Positions 1 through 11,859 of a DNA stretch of 64,000 nt are shown here, piece by piece (the first letter of the stretch is position 1; each line of letters opens with the position of its first letter). Location: NCBI GenBank assembly GCA_028023455.1, contig JAQFVV010012423.1:6614269-6678268 (forward strand), given 5' to 3'. Position numbers and translations under genes: made by a program. The stretch comes from Epiperipatus broadwayi (lineage: Eukaryota > Onychophora > Udeonychophora > Euonychophora > Peripatidae). Under the pieces are notes generated by a model, which saw only the letters and a program-made list of their open reading frames with translations, had not been told where the DNA came from and ran no database searches.

Positions 1-2603
1 CTTGTTTGAAAATTGACAAGGCAGTGAAATAAACATGAAGTTTAATCATGAGTAAAATATACTATTATTGCCCATTGATGGGAATCAATTTGTGCTATCA
101 TGAGTATTGTAAAAATGTACATACTTGAATAAATTGTAATGTCTCATTGTATTTAACATTTGTCATTATTTTGCAATCAATGAATTAATTAAGGTTAAAT
201 AAACTAAGGTAGAGTCTCATGTATACAGCTGATCTTAACAAGATATAAAAAAAAAGGTTGTATCATAAGGCATCAGACAATGGAGATCCCATGCAAATTG
301 CTCTTAGGTAATTTGTGTGTGAGATGTAAGATTTTGACAGTTACAATATATATATTCTGATCTGACTATAAAGAAATTTGTATATCAATAATGTATAAAA
401 ATAAATAAAGTAATATGAGTGTGTATATGGATATAATTAGTTAAAAATAAAGATATTAAGCCCACTCTAGAAAGTTAGTATGCACAGTACATAAAATTAT
501 GCAAAAAGAAAATCTAAGTTGATATGCTAATTTGCAGAAAAGCAATAATGTACTTAATTATGTGAATTAGAAAAAGCAAATGAAAAACTGCTGAACTAGA
601 AATGTGTGTGTGTGCTGATCAGTCATGCATAAGCACTGAATAAGGCCACAGAGCAAAATGAGATAATATACATGCAGCCCAATAATGCAGAAAAGTTAAC
701 AGTGAAGATAAACAGAGCTTAAAATGTGCAATTTCATTATGTTCTTAGTAATATAAAATAGAATTTTCATATTAAAATATTAAAAAAATGTTAAAAATGG
801 TTCCTGCTTAAATGAGATCAATAGGAAGATAAACAATACTTTACTAAAAACAACTACACATATAGCACAAACAAAAAAAAAAAGACAGCTTATCATTAAA
901 AAATTTACTTTCAGATACAATATAAAAAAAATTAAAAAAAAACTCATTTCGGAGAATTAAATATATAAACTTTTGAACACAAGCCAAAAAAAAAGAAAGT
1001 AATCTAGAAATTACTATATAGATACAGATATCATACAATGTTTTAAATAAAAATAAAAAAACTTAATCTTTTGACTGATTTAATGGCAGAAAATTAAAAA
1101 AAAAAAGTAAATTATAGTATTTCTTTTGCAACTTGCAGTCATTTAAAATCAACTAAATAAATAATTACAAAAGTGAACTATGGCCATTCTAGATATTTAA
1201 CTTCTTTAATCTTGCCTCAATTGGTTGTTCTCATGTCATTCTTGACATATATTCTTAACATATTTTAAAATCAATTGTACAAATTAACACTTAATTTCAT
1301 TAAAACTTCACAGACAAAGTTGAAAATGTGATCATGAGCCTCGTATTTAATACTGACATATAAAAATTATATCACATCTACACTCTCACTTTCAATTCAC
1401 ATTAGCATATATTTATTAATAATATTGCCAAGTAATGGTGTACTGCAGGCCGACTTAGAATTTTATTGTGTGCTACATGCTAAGATCACATTTAATAACA
1501 ATATGACTTCAATATTTTCCTTATTTATTTGTAATTGTTTGTTTCAAAGTTCAAAAATAAAGTGAAAAAAATGTTATACAACAAAATTCATATGCTATTG
1601 GAATTTTTATTTGCTTCACCAATTTCAATAATAGCAAACAATTACAAAAAAAAAAAAGTAATGAAGTAACATATATAATTATTATATACCATTTTGATAT
1701 CATTCATATATGAAAAATGAATAAATGCTCATTCAAACTACTTCTTACAACATTCTAGATGAAATAGGCTAGATGTGACTGGAAGAGTTGTTGAATAACA
1801 TATGACTTCAATATCTTCCTTGCTTATTTGAATCTTTTTATTTCAAAAATGAAATAAATGAAACCGTAATTTCCAAAGAATAAATCTCCCAATTAATCAC
1901 AAATAAATATAATTTTGATGCATAACTTCTAATGATAGAGTCATTCAATGATAGAGAATGAAAGCTGGTAGAATAGAGGTTAAAGGAGCCCTGTAATAAT
2001 TATCTTTCTTGATTGCTTTTTATTGAACCTTTTTTTTAAAAAAAAATTATTGGATATGTTATTAGGTTGCACAAATTCTAATCTTCAATTAGTATTTAAT
2101 TATCAGTAAATATATTTTGATAATTACTAATAATATAGACTCTTAAAAATATGTTAATTATTATTTAATAAATTTTAATTTTTAATAACTCTTCATAATT
2201 CACAAATTATATATAACTTTCAATCAGCATTAAAACAAAATATAATTTTATATATATATAAAAATCATTTATTTTAGCCATGGTTTTAAAACAGTTTTGT
2301 GGAATAATATTAGGTAGCATGTATTCTAAACATAACTTTAAATTCTATTATTTCTTTTGAAACATTAATAGAAAAAAAATTAAATGCAAAATTATTGATT
2401 TATTTATTAAACAGCTTTATTTTTTAGCATGCTTCTCGCTTATACCGCTTAATGATGTATTTGCATTCCCCTAATGGAATCCTCAATTTGCTTGAATTCT
2501 CTCATGTACACAGAGGCAAAATTTTCCATACAGTAGCGCCACTAATCAATTGATGCAAGAAGGGTTGTGCATAAAATCCCCATCTTATGCCTACTCATCA
2601 ATA

Positions 2604-2645
2604 TCCCCAGACTAGTTTCTAGCTTGTGGCTGTTATCAGTGAGGA
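2604..2645 (-). ncRNA. Hammerhead-ribozyme-like motif, copy a
   Basis: Read on the minus strand: stem I 5' side UCCUCA, core CUGAUAA, a short stem II (AGC/GCU around CACAA), GAAA, the self-complementary ACUAGU at the stem III position, C at the cleavage position, then stem I 3' side UGGGGA. Stem I pairs fully (one G-U). The order and spacing match a type-I hammerhead. Two departures: the catalytic G8 is A here, and an unpaired base sits on each side of stem II. This copy is therefore probably inactive, although the fold is kept. Confidence 0.6.
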
Positions 2646-3047
2646 CTCTTGGATCTGAGAGCACTGCACCTAGATCTTAGGATCTAATGGAATTCTCCAA
2701 CAGCCACCTTTTAACTATATCTACTTATAAAACTTTTGAGCCCAAAATAAAAACACATAAATGTTTTCAATTCAAGCTCATTAGTTTGTACAGTTGTATA
2801 GATTTGAACTCAGTTCAGTATCCATACATTTTTGGTGTCTCTTTTCTCTTTCAGATACCAAAAATTATGGATAATGAACTGAGTTCTGATCTATACAACT
2901 ATACAAGCTAATAAGCTTGAATTGAAAACATTTATGTGTTTTCATTTTGGACTCAAAGCTTTATAGTTAGATAATAAGGTAAAAGGTGGCTGCTGGAGGA
3001 TTGCATTAGATCCTAAGATCTAGGTGCAATGCTCTTAGATCCAAGGC

Positions 3048-3089
3048 TCCTCACTGATGAAAGCTACAAGCTAGAAACTAGTCTAGGAA
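3048..3089 (+). ncRNA. Hammerhead-ribozyme-like motif, copy b
   Basis: This copy has the canonical CUGAUGA core at 3054-3060, stem II AGCU/AGCU (3062-3065 with 3069-3072), GAAA at 3074-3077, the palindrome ACUAGU at 3077-3082, and C3083 as the expected cleavage base. Stem I (UCCUCA 3048-3053 with UAGGAA 3084-3089) has two mismatches that are paired in copies a and c. So the core is intact but stem I is damaged, the reverse of the situation in copies a and c. The extra A before and after stem II is shared by all copies. Confidence 0.62.
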
Positions 3090-3787
3090 TATTGGATGAG
3101 AAGGCACTGGATGGGGATTTTTTGCACAAACCTTTTTGCATTCATTGATTACTCTGGCTTGCATGTGTAGGCATAAAGAATGGTAATCATGAGTTGTTTA
3201 GTGGGTTTAATTCTCTCATGTATTAGTGTTAATTAAAAGTAAACAACTTAAATGATATATTCTTTACCAAATAATTTAGTTTTGAAAGATAAAAAAAAAA
3301 ATCTCAGAAACAGAACTTAACCTTTTTAAATTTAAAATACATTTATTCAAATATGTATGTGTGGGCAAACATAAAAAATATTTTAAAAATATTCTCTTTT
3401 TAAAAATATAAATTACATTTGTAATACTATATATAATTTTTTTAAAAAACTAATTAAGGTGAAAAGGTTTTTCAGCAGCCACTCATAGAAAAATTGTGCC
3501 AAGAGAAGGTGTTAGTCATCACTGCTAATAAAGAGCAATGAAAATTTTAGATTTTCAATTCTAATAACTAGATATCCATTTAAATCAATATGAGAAAAAC
3601 AAATAATAAAAAAATCCTAAGCCTACTTGGAATCTTAAAAAAAATGTCCAAGCTTTATGTGACCTTATTTAAATCTCAGGTTGTGGGCCTAGAAATAGAT
3701 ATTCTACCACTGTATTATAAAAACTTTCATATATATATATATATGTTCACATACACTTTCAACTCAACAAAAAAATCATATACTTAC

Positions 3788-3938
3788 GAACAATTTGTCT
3801 AGGTTTAAAAGGGATCATCTGCATTGTATCAGGTTTAGGATAATTTGGTTTTTTCATATAATCATCATCATCTAATAAAATTTCCATAGACAATAAATTT
3901 GTTGAAGGAATTGAGATAACATGTTGTTTAGCAAGTTC
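3788..3938 (-). CDS. CSTF3: CSTF3 (CstF-77) exon C, linker toward the C-terminal tail
   Basis: Third CSTF3 exon. On the minus strand, a long T-run ending gtaag precedes 50 codons plus one base, with a strong gtaagtat donor (phase 1). It joins in phase 0 to the exon at 17209-17313. The peptide begins ELAKQHVISIPSTNLLSM, continues through an acidic DDDD run, and ends YPKPDTMQMIPFKPRQIV. The YPKPDT..MIPF.PR stretch is conserved in animal CstF-77, where it leads to the proline-rich segment and the tail that binds CstF-64. The first half of the exon is divergent, as expected for the linker. The next exon (proline-rich part) lies below position 1. Confidence 0.91.
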
Positions 3939-4886
3939 CTTACAAAAAAAAAAAAAATTAATTACTAAAATATTTTAATATATATATAATGGAATAATGA
4001 GCAATATAACAATAAAACTTCTTTAAGCAAAATCAAAACATTATTTCAAAATATTTAAATAAATGAATAAAAGAAACTAGTAATGTAATACTCATTAAAG
4101 ACTTTAAATTTCATGTGAATGTTATAAATCAAAGTTAGAATTTGCAATACTATCTACCAGCCATAAAACAAAATTCCAATTCCACACTTCATCATAAATT
4201 TCATTTTTGATCTGAGATAAAAATTTCAGTCCTATGATATAACACTTCTTTATGAATTTACACCTGTTCTTTTCATCTTCAAAACTTTCATCAAAATCAT
4301 CTCTGATTACATAATTATAACAGAATGAGATCATTTATATAAACAGATAAAATAAAATAACAAAAATGATTTATGGAACCAATAGAGTTAATTAATATAA
4401 TTGAAAATAAAATCATATCTTCATACTTTCACAATATATTATAATAGATCTATTACTCTAGGGTGCAAAATTAATTTTTATAAAGGTTATAAGTAATAAT
4501 TATATTTATAAATATAATGTGTTATAGAATTTGTGGACTTAATCAGTGAAGTATTTAATAGCCTTATGCTCTCAAATCAAAATGCGTTAAATTTTCCTAT
4601 TTATTTAGAAAGTAGGTAAGAGAAGAGTGGCTGCTCTTGTCTTTTAAATAAATCGTTTTTTCAGATGCATAGTCTTAAGGTTATAGCCTTAATAAATATT
4701 ACTTTAAAGGTTATATGTTGGAAATAAAAAAGTATATACAGTACTTAAAGATATGTCAATAATTTAATAGTAAAAAATATGCATATTTTAAAAAGGACAT
4801 ATGAATTTGATTCCCATACAAATAATTTGTAAAAAAATAAAATCTATATATGTATCAAATTTGTTTATTTATTTATTTTTCCATTG

Positions 4887-5804
4887 CACCTGGGTCTCGT
4901 TTTATGCGATAGATAGGTTCCTCAGAAAACATGCGCAAATGAAATCACGCAAAAATAGACGTAACTTACATTGAAAAAGGAGGGATGCGGTCTGTGATTT
5001 TTCAAAATTGGCGAGCAAAGCACCAACGTAAAATTACTTTAAAATTCGCGCAAAAAAAAAAATAAGGAAATAAAATATGACTAATAAAAAATTTCAAATT
5101 TGAAAAAAATTGATACAAGACAAACTTTTTTTAACTATAATATTTAATTTTATTCAAAATAATATATTTTTATGCATAATTTACAGTACAGTAATTTACA
5201 TTTTTTTTATACACGTTTTAATTATTATGATTTTCTGGTGACAATGTAATTAGTAATTAATCTTTGAGACGATGATTTTATTAATTGTTTACGAAGCTCG
5301 CGATATCCAGACATACAACCATTTAGCTCTCGTTGGAATTTAAGAGCACGTTAATAATTAGTGTCATTAATAAAAAAATAATAATTGATTACGTTCTTTT
5401 TTAAAAAGCAAAAACAGAATGTGATTTAAAATGCAAAATTAACACGCACAATTTTTGAACAAATTTACATTATAATCTTGTAAAATTTAATATGTGTATA
5501 CATAAAATGTAGAAATCATGATTTTAATTTCATTGTAAAATTTAATATGTGTATACATAAAATGTAGAAATCATGATTTTAATTTCATTATTGCATAAAA
5601 TCTTACTATTATAAAGCACTAAAAATATTGAAATTACTAAGATGAAAGTCGAATTCCAATAATATGCTATTACTTTCAATATAAGTGCACGAAATTTATT
5701 ATTTAAAGTAATAGCGCATTATCGGAAATCGACTTCCAGTGAAACACAAATCGCGTAACTTCAAAATCGTGTTAAATAAGTCCGCGTAAAAAGAGACCCA
5801 GGTG
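4887..5804. mobile_element. Pogo/Tigger-like non-autonomous DNA transposon (MITE), copy 1
   Basis: A 918-bp element bounded by inverted ends CACCTGGGTCTC...GAGACCCAGGTG. The left end continues GTTTTATGCGATAG and the right end (reverse complement) TTTTTACGCGG. A second full copy lies at 35660-36613 with near-identical interior. The flanks (TG on the left, TA on the right) suggest a decayed TA target duplication, and copy 2 has intact TA on both sides. TA duplication with CTCGTTTTAYGCG-type ends resembles pogo/Tigger elements of the Tc1/mariner superfamily. That assignment is inferred, because there is no transposase ORF. A 55-bp tandem duplication at 5479-5588 is absent from copy 2. Confidence 0.85.
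5479..5588. repeat. 55-bp tandem duplication inside MITE copy 1
   Basis: The segment starting TGTAAAATTTAATATGTG is present twice head to tail with a 55-bp period (5479-5533 and 5534-5588), apparently without differences. The matching place in the second MITE copy (near 36347-36402) has a single unit, so the duplication arose after the copies separated. Confidence 0.92.
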
Positions 5805-6847
5805 TATATAAATAAGGATTGCATAAACATCCAAATGCTAGCTATATTAATGCAAAACTCTCTAGCATAACCATATTTCATTTTAAATACAAAAAATGAA
5901 TCCACTTTTGTCTGCCATCCAATATCCTATATGGACAATTGATCAGACAACATTTATTAAGACAATAATCAAATCAGTAAAAAAATATCTATGCAGCCTC
6001 ATTTGAATCAATTTGCAATTAAAATCTTACAGCCATTAAAAATATCATTGTTTAATCTACTATCCATATAAAATTATGGACAGCAGGTGAAAATGATTTC
6101 ATTTTTCATTTGCAATATGGATTAATTTGATATTAGAGGATTAAGAAAGGTATGTTGCACTAAGTAGGTAGCATTTGAAAAAATTATTGCTCCAATTAAT
6201 TATTAGTGTTGCATAATTGGATTTTTAAACTAAGTACATCAATAAATAACTAAATCACCAGCCAAAATTAAATTATAAATCCACTACCAACAAGTTTGAC
6301 TACTAAGATAAACTTCTCAAGTACAAAGTAATGTAGCAAGCAAATATATACTATTTTATATTCCTACATGCTTTGGCAGGGAATTGTTGGTAGTAATTTT
6401 TTAATTTAATTTAAGGGAATGATTTAATTGTGAATTGGTAAACTTAATTTATTACATTGATTAGTTTAGCTTTTGGCATTTAATATTTGATATAGAAAGA
6501 TTTTAATCACTACTTTAAATCTATTTATACATAATAAAAAAATTTAAGAGAGAATGTAAGATACTTTTCTGAATATGATATTAATTTTTGTAATATGACA
6601 TTTGAGATATATTTAAATATATACATATGCTTTTCAGAATTCTAAATACGAAATCTTAATCTACAAACGTCAATGTATATTTTATATAGTAATATTATAG
6701 TAAATTTTTATTAAAAGATTTGAAACATATTTATTGTTATCTTTACTGATTTGCAACAATTTATAATACAAAATATTCCAATTAATACATCAAATCATTG
6801 GTAGATTTTCTAACAATGAAGATATGTTATTGTTATAAAGGATAATC

Positions 6848-6908
6848 CCAGTATAGATCTACGCTCATAGTCAATAGTCTTTAAACTATGAGCATGGTTC
6901 TATACTGG
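6848..6908. other. Compact imperfect hairpin, pre-miRNA-like
   Basis: A 61-base foldback: CCAGTATAGA pairs with TCTATACTGG (10 bp). A symmetric 5-by-5 internal loop follows, then GCTCATAGT pairs with ACTATGAGC (9 bp), closing a loop of about 13 bases. Size and shape resemble a short microRNA precursor in the CSTF3 intron. It could equally be a tiny MITE remnant. Nothing in the sequence shows transcription. Confidence 0.4.
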
Positions 6909-9900
6909 TTAATATTTAAAGTAATCCAATATCAAGATATATATTGAAATAATTGATAACTTCAGATAATAACACAAAAAAATATTTTAAGAAAAATTCA
7001 AAGAATCAATCCTAATAATAATCCTACTACAAGCACACAATTTAAAACATTTAATTATATCTTATCACTATATCTTCTGATCATCTATTCTATGCAAATT
7101 GTACAAATTATGCAAATACTTTCTTACATGAGATTTCTGATAAAAAAAACCAAAATTTTTGTTCTGTCACTTGGCTGCAGAATTTCTAATTTAATAACTT
7201 TCAGCATCTGATTCCCTAGTGTCAGTCCATAAATTATTCAAATGGTAATTTACTAACCCAATAATCAGTATGAAAATTTTGATATCATTTGAGTAAATAT
7301 ATTCAACCAGCTATTGTATCTCAAGATTTTTTTTAAACCAAATTGATTGATATAAATCCTTTCAAAACATTTGTGGAATAATGTCACTCAACTGATTTCT
7401 GAAATCTGAGAATCAAGAACTACCTCAAAACACTTGAAATACTTCCAATGTTTCAAACTATTTGTAAATGCTATATATACACAAGGCTTTCACTGAAAAT
7501 ATGTACCATAGCTTATAGCTTGGTATGACATAAGACATCATAGATATCTTTAAATTGAAAACTTGAAGGGTGTCTCATATAATAATGGGAGACCTATATA
7601 GATATAAGATATTACTATCTCTCAAGACTGCTAAGACAATGAAATACACCATGCTCCCTTGATTACTATCAGAATCAAATTCATTTATATCTATTTCCAA
7701 TTTCTAAATGATCATAAAAATGTATTATTTGACAACTCCTGTGGGTGATGGAACTCTTATAAAATATTTCACAGTCATATTTCATTATTGTTTTGTTCAA
7801 TAGTTAAGATGGAATGTAATTCTATTAAAATAGAACATCAAGCACCATATTCTGGGATACTCATTTATAATAAATAAGTGAAAAACAAGAGCCACTTTTT
7901 TCCTGCTTAGATTTATTTGCTTCATCAAATGTAACTAATCATTCCAGGGGAAAGATATACTGTTACTGATTTTCTTTTACAATCATTTTTAGTTTATTTA
8001 CTGAAGTGATTTGAATACACATTAAATGAACATGACAAATTAATGGCAATGACATGAGTTAATTCCCAAATAAACAGAGTAAAAAATAAATCTCAATTTG
8101 AGCAATTGATGAAATTATTATACTTATTTGCTTGGTAATCACATGATCTCTTATGCAACTGAACATTTTTGGTGTAATACTTAAATACAAATATTAAAAT
8201 CCTGTTCTTATATGCAATCTAATGAATATCATGCAGTTAAATTAATACTAACCAGTAAAATATACCAACAAATAATACAGAACTATTTATAACATGCATT
8301 TACTCAAATCAAATATAACTTCTAAAAGAAATTGCCTCACCTCATATGAAAATGAAAAATTTTGTAACAGACAATTCAAAAAACTAGATAAAATTGTATT
8401 ATAACCCATAAATATGTGTTGTAGTTTTATACATGTATTAAAAATCTATGACAAATGAATAATATAAATAATAAAATTAATGCAACCTTTAACTATATGC
8501 TTGTATATATTTTTACTCAGATAATAAGTATGCTTAAAATATATAATTTGTAATTTCTAACAATCATATTCATTTTTAACAATAATCTAAATGAAATCTT
8601 GAAAATTTAACAATATGACTTATAATACTATTCTCAAAAGGCACTTTCAAATCTCTGGGTCAATATTAATACATATAGACATATGTTTTAATTTTGGTAT
8701 AGATTAAAATAATTTAGTATTCTTCCGATTATTCCATGTAATAATTTAATGCTAATTAATAATCAACTATATAATTCATAGTTCAATGTCAAGCAGTACA
8801 AATTCTTGGTTGGTATCTTAAATAAGATCTTAGATTACTTGGCACATTCTTTAAAATATTTATAAATTTATTTTTCCAAAATAAATACTTATTTATGTTA
8901 ATTAATTCTTAAAACATGCAAATCATATAACTTTAAAAAAAAATCATTTTCAGATGATGTCTTGTAAAAATTATTTGTTAGAAATCCAATTTTGTCAAAT
9001 TTTGGAATGTTTCATGCAATTCTCACAAAAGAGTTATTATGTAAACACCTGAGTAATCTTACTTGGTACAATAAGTATCCTTCTAATCCAAATAAAGATT
9101 CTAATAATTTTTAATTGACAGAATGCATTTACAATTTAGATTCTAGAGATAGCTTATTAATTTCATAAATAAAAAATAGTAATCAATCTGTAATATTTAT
9201 TGACTGTACCATCATTAAATGCTAATGATAAACATGAATAATCTCTTATTATACGTATTCATAAGTAATGTAAGACTATCCAATATATGATTAAAATTTG
9301 AATTCTTAAACATTGAAATTGGTTTAATCGTATTTAATTAGACTAATAATAAACAACTAGACCAGCGGTGGCGAACCTTTTTATATGAGCATGCCAAATA
9401 TTACTATTTTTTTTTTGTCCAACCTCTGGCATGCAAAGAAATTCTTAGTAGGAAATAAACAGTAAAAATATAATTGTTATAAAATTTTATTAAATTAAAT
9501 TAAGGAGTTGACTTAAAAATTCACAAAATAATTTTGCCATATAAAAGTCAATACTAATTATAACTTTTATTAATGAAATTTTTGTTGTTGTACTTTGAAT
9601 GCCAAATGTTGTATATCTGGTTCATAAGTCATAACTTTAAATAATGCACATGCTGCGCTAGATTCATCAGTCAGCTTATTTCTATAACTATCTTTTATAA
9701 AATTTACTTCAGAAAATAACAACTCACAAGCATAAGTTGAGAAGAAAATAGACAGTACAGCAGTTGCTAGTTTTTTTAAACAGTTATAGGTTTCAGGAAT
9801 GGCATTCCAAGTTCTTTTTATTTCATATTCTGCATTCTTTTTAATTATGTCCAATAACCAATCATTTTCAACTGCTTCCAAGTCCTTTCTTAAATTGACA

Positions 9901-11211
9901 AATTTTTGTTTCCATATGGAACTAGACTGAAAATCAATTAATTGCATTTCTAAATCCTCGAAGTTGAGCCACTCAAAAATCTCTATATTGAGTTTATCTA
10001 ATCCGATGGTATCAAGATATAAAATAAATTTCGATGCTTCTGCAAATTGCCTAAAATCTTGAAACCTTGAAAAAAATTCATTGCTTATTGCCTGAATTAC
10101 TACAGAAAATTCTTGTATTATTTTAACTCGATCGTTTTTCATGAGTTTTTAAATCTAAGAATAATTTTTTTGTATTTTGAAAAATACCTAAATGTATTAG
10201 AAATAACGTCACAGTTGAAAACTTGCAATTTAACTGCAAATGCTTCAATTAAATTGAACATAACAATAACTGTCTTATTAATATCTTGCAACTTAACATT
10301 TAATTCATTCAAATGTGAGCATAAGTCAGTGAAAAACATTAATTTGCAAAGCCATTCGCCATCCAGTAACCGACTATATTTTTCCATAATTTTTTCATTA
10401 TGAAAAAAAGTCTAATTTCATCTAAACAGTCCACAAATCTTTGGAGAACTTTTTCGCGACTTAAACATCGAACATTGTTGTACATAAGTAAACTGTTATA
10501 GACTGAGTTTACCATATGCAGTAATTCCAAAAATTTTCTTTTATTTAAAGCGCATGCAGATATAAAATTCACCACTTTTGTTACAACACTCAGAAAATCT
10601 TCCAAAGATTTGAAACTAGTCTTGGCTCATAAAACCTGCTGGTGTATAATACAGTGAAAATCAAGAACTGAATGACTAATTTGTTTGGTGAATAAATTGA
10701 GAAAACCATTTTCCTTTCCAATCATACTACAAGCACCATCAGTAGTAATTGACACAATTTTGTTTAAATCAATTTCTTTTTCTGTAAGTGCATTTACAAC
10801 TACGTTGCAAATATCCACTCCTTTTGTTGTTGTTGCTAATGATGTTATATTAATCAATTCCTCTGTAATATAATTCCCAACACAATAATGAATAAAAATT
10901 GCTAAACGAGCTGATCCAGTTATATCAGTACTTTCATCAAGACAGAGAGACACAAAGTCAGAAGAATTTATATCCGGTTTTTGCTGATAAGTTATATTTT
11001 TAGCCATGTCCAGAATTCTGTCTTTTACTGTGTTCATAGCTAAAGGCAAATCCTTTATTCTCTGAATAATCTTTTCCTTGTTTTCAAAGTCTTCAAAGAG
11101 AACAGGTGCGCATTTCAACCATGTTTCCTTCACATATTCCCCGTCACTAAAAGGTTTTCCGCATTTAGTAATGTGGTCTGTAAGATGTTCATTAATTTTC
11201 GATAACAAGAA

Positions 11212-11491
11212 ATATAATTGGATTAAAAAACTAGAAGATGATTGGGATAAATACTATTATCAATGTATAAAATATCTGCCAAAAAAAAAAAAACAAATTG
11301 AAAGAAGATGGGATGGATTTTTCTCTACTGTATGTAAAATATGGAATAGTGTTTATTATTAAAAAAATGTTGGTTAGTTATCTTGTAAGCAAGAAAAAAA
11401 GAAAGAAAAAATATTTTTTGTTAATATGTAAATATTTGTTTTTTTTTTTTATTTTTCTGTTAATAAAGTTATTTTACTTAAAAAAAAAAAA
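11212..11491 (+). mobile_element. Poly(A)-tailed retroposed insert, probably 5'-truncated
   Basis: Plus-strand insert interrupting the hAT transposase. It holds an open frame ending KKQIERRWDGFFSTVCKIW then stop near 11362, an AATAAA signal at 11462-11467 and a terminal A-run at 11480-11493. The layout (coding end, short 3' UTR, signal, tail) is that of a truncated LINE or a retrocopy. I do not recognise the peptide. The left boundary is set only by where hAT homology stops, and no target duplication is clear. Confidence 0.45.
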
Positions 11492-11507
11492 AACTAGAAG
11501 CAGTTAT

Positions 11508-11859
11508 GTTTTCCTGAAGGTTTGTGATGATGGTGTTCTAGTTGTATTTTTATATTGGACTATTTTCATCATCTAATATGCGTATTGAATGTCTTTAGAA
11601 AAATTTAACTTTATTCAATGTAATTCAGCAAAATGTTTATTTATATGTAAATTGTTAATTTTAATAATTATATATATAAAAAAGATAAAAAAAATGATTT
11701 GTATATGATGGCATTATTTTAGTAATTGCTAACAACTAGTAAGTAAATAGGACTAACCTGTTTGATGTGCTATTACTAACAGTTGAATGTACTTGGATTA
11801 TTTAAATAAAGTTAAATTTACGCATATTAGATGATGAAAATAGTCCAATATAAAAATAC
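11508..11859 (+). mobile_element. Short Penelope-like element made mainly of inverted terminal sequence
   Basis: A 352-bp insertion in the hAT transposase, flanked by a 16-bp duplication AACTAGAAGCRGTTAT (11492-11507 and 11860-11875, one difference). It begins with CCTGAAGGTTTGT(G/A)ATGATGG, as does the larger element at 31887-32958. It then carries an inverted pair: 11544-11590 with about 11813-11859, including GGACTATTTTCATCATC. The right half shares ACTAACCTGT, TTATTACTAAC and ATAAAGTT blocks with the larger element. So it is a non-autonomous relative consisting essentially of the two inverted ends. Confidence 0.75.

Larger units (their letters stand above)
2515..3180. repeat. Head-to-head inverted pair of the hammerhead-like repeat family
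   Basis: Two imperfect copies of one repeat face each other. The arms are about 2515-2838 (minus sense) and 2862-3180 (plus sense), closed by a short unpaired centre near 2839-2861. Near the centre the arms read GAACTCAGTTC and GAACTGAGTTC. Shared blocks include AGATCTAGGTGCA, AGAAACTAGTCT and TTTATGTGTTTT. Further single copies lie at 52448-52640 and, more decayed, at 62955-63095. Each copy carries a hammerhead-like core, listed separately. The pair could be one inverted duplication or two independent insertions. The arms have diverged by several percent, so it is not recent. Confidence 0.8.
1..3787. other. CSTF3 intron downstream of exon C (partial)
   Basis: AT-rich sequence with short homopolymer and dinucleotide runs. 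I see no further CSTF3 exon and no other gene in 1-2514 or 3181-3787. The only structured content is the inverted ribozyme-like repeat at 2515-3180, listed separately. Confidence 0.6.

Noticed and set aside
4122-4334. 70-codon minus-strand frame near CSTF3 exon C
   Set aside because: No similarity to CstF-77, no convincing splice sites, and low-complexity AT-rich codons. Probably chance or an old relic.
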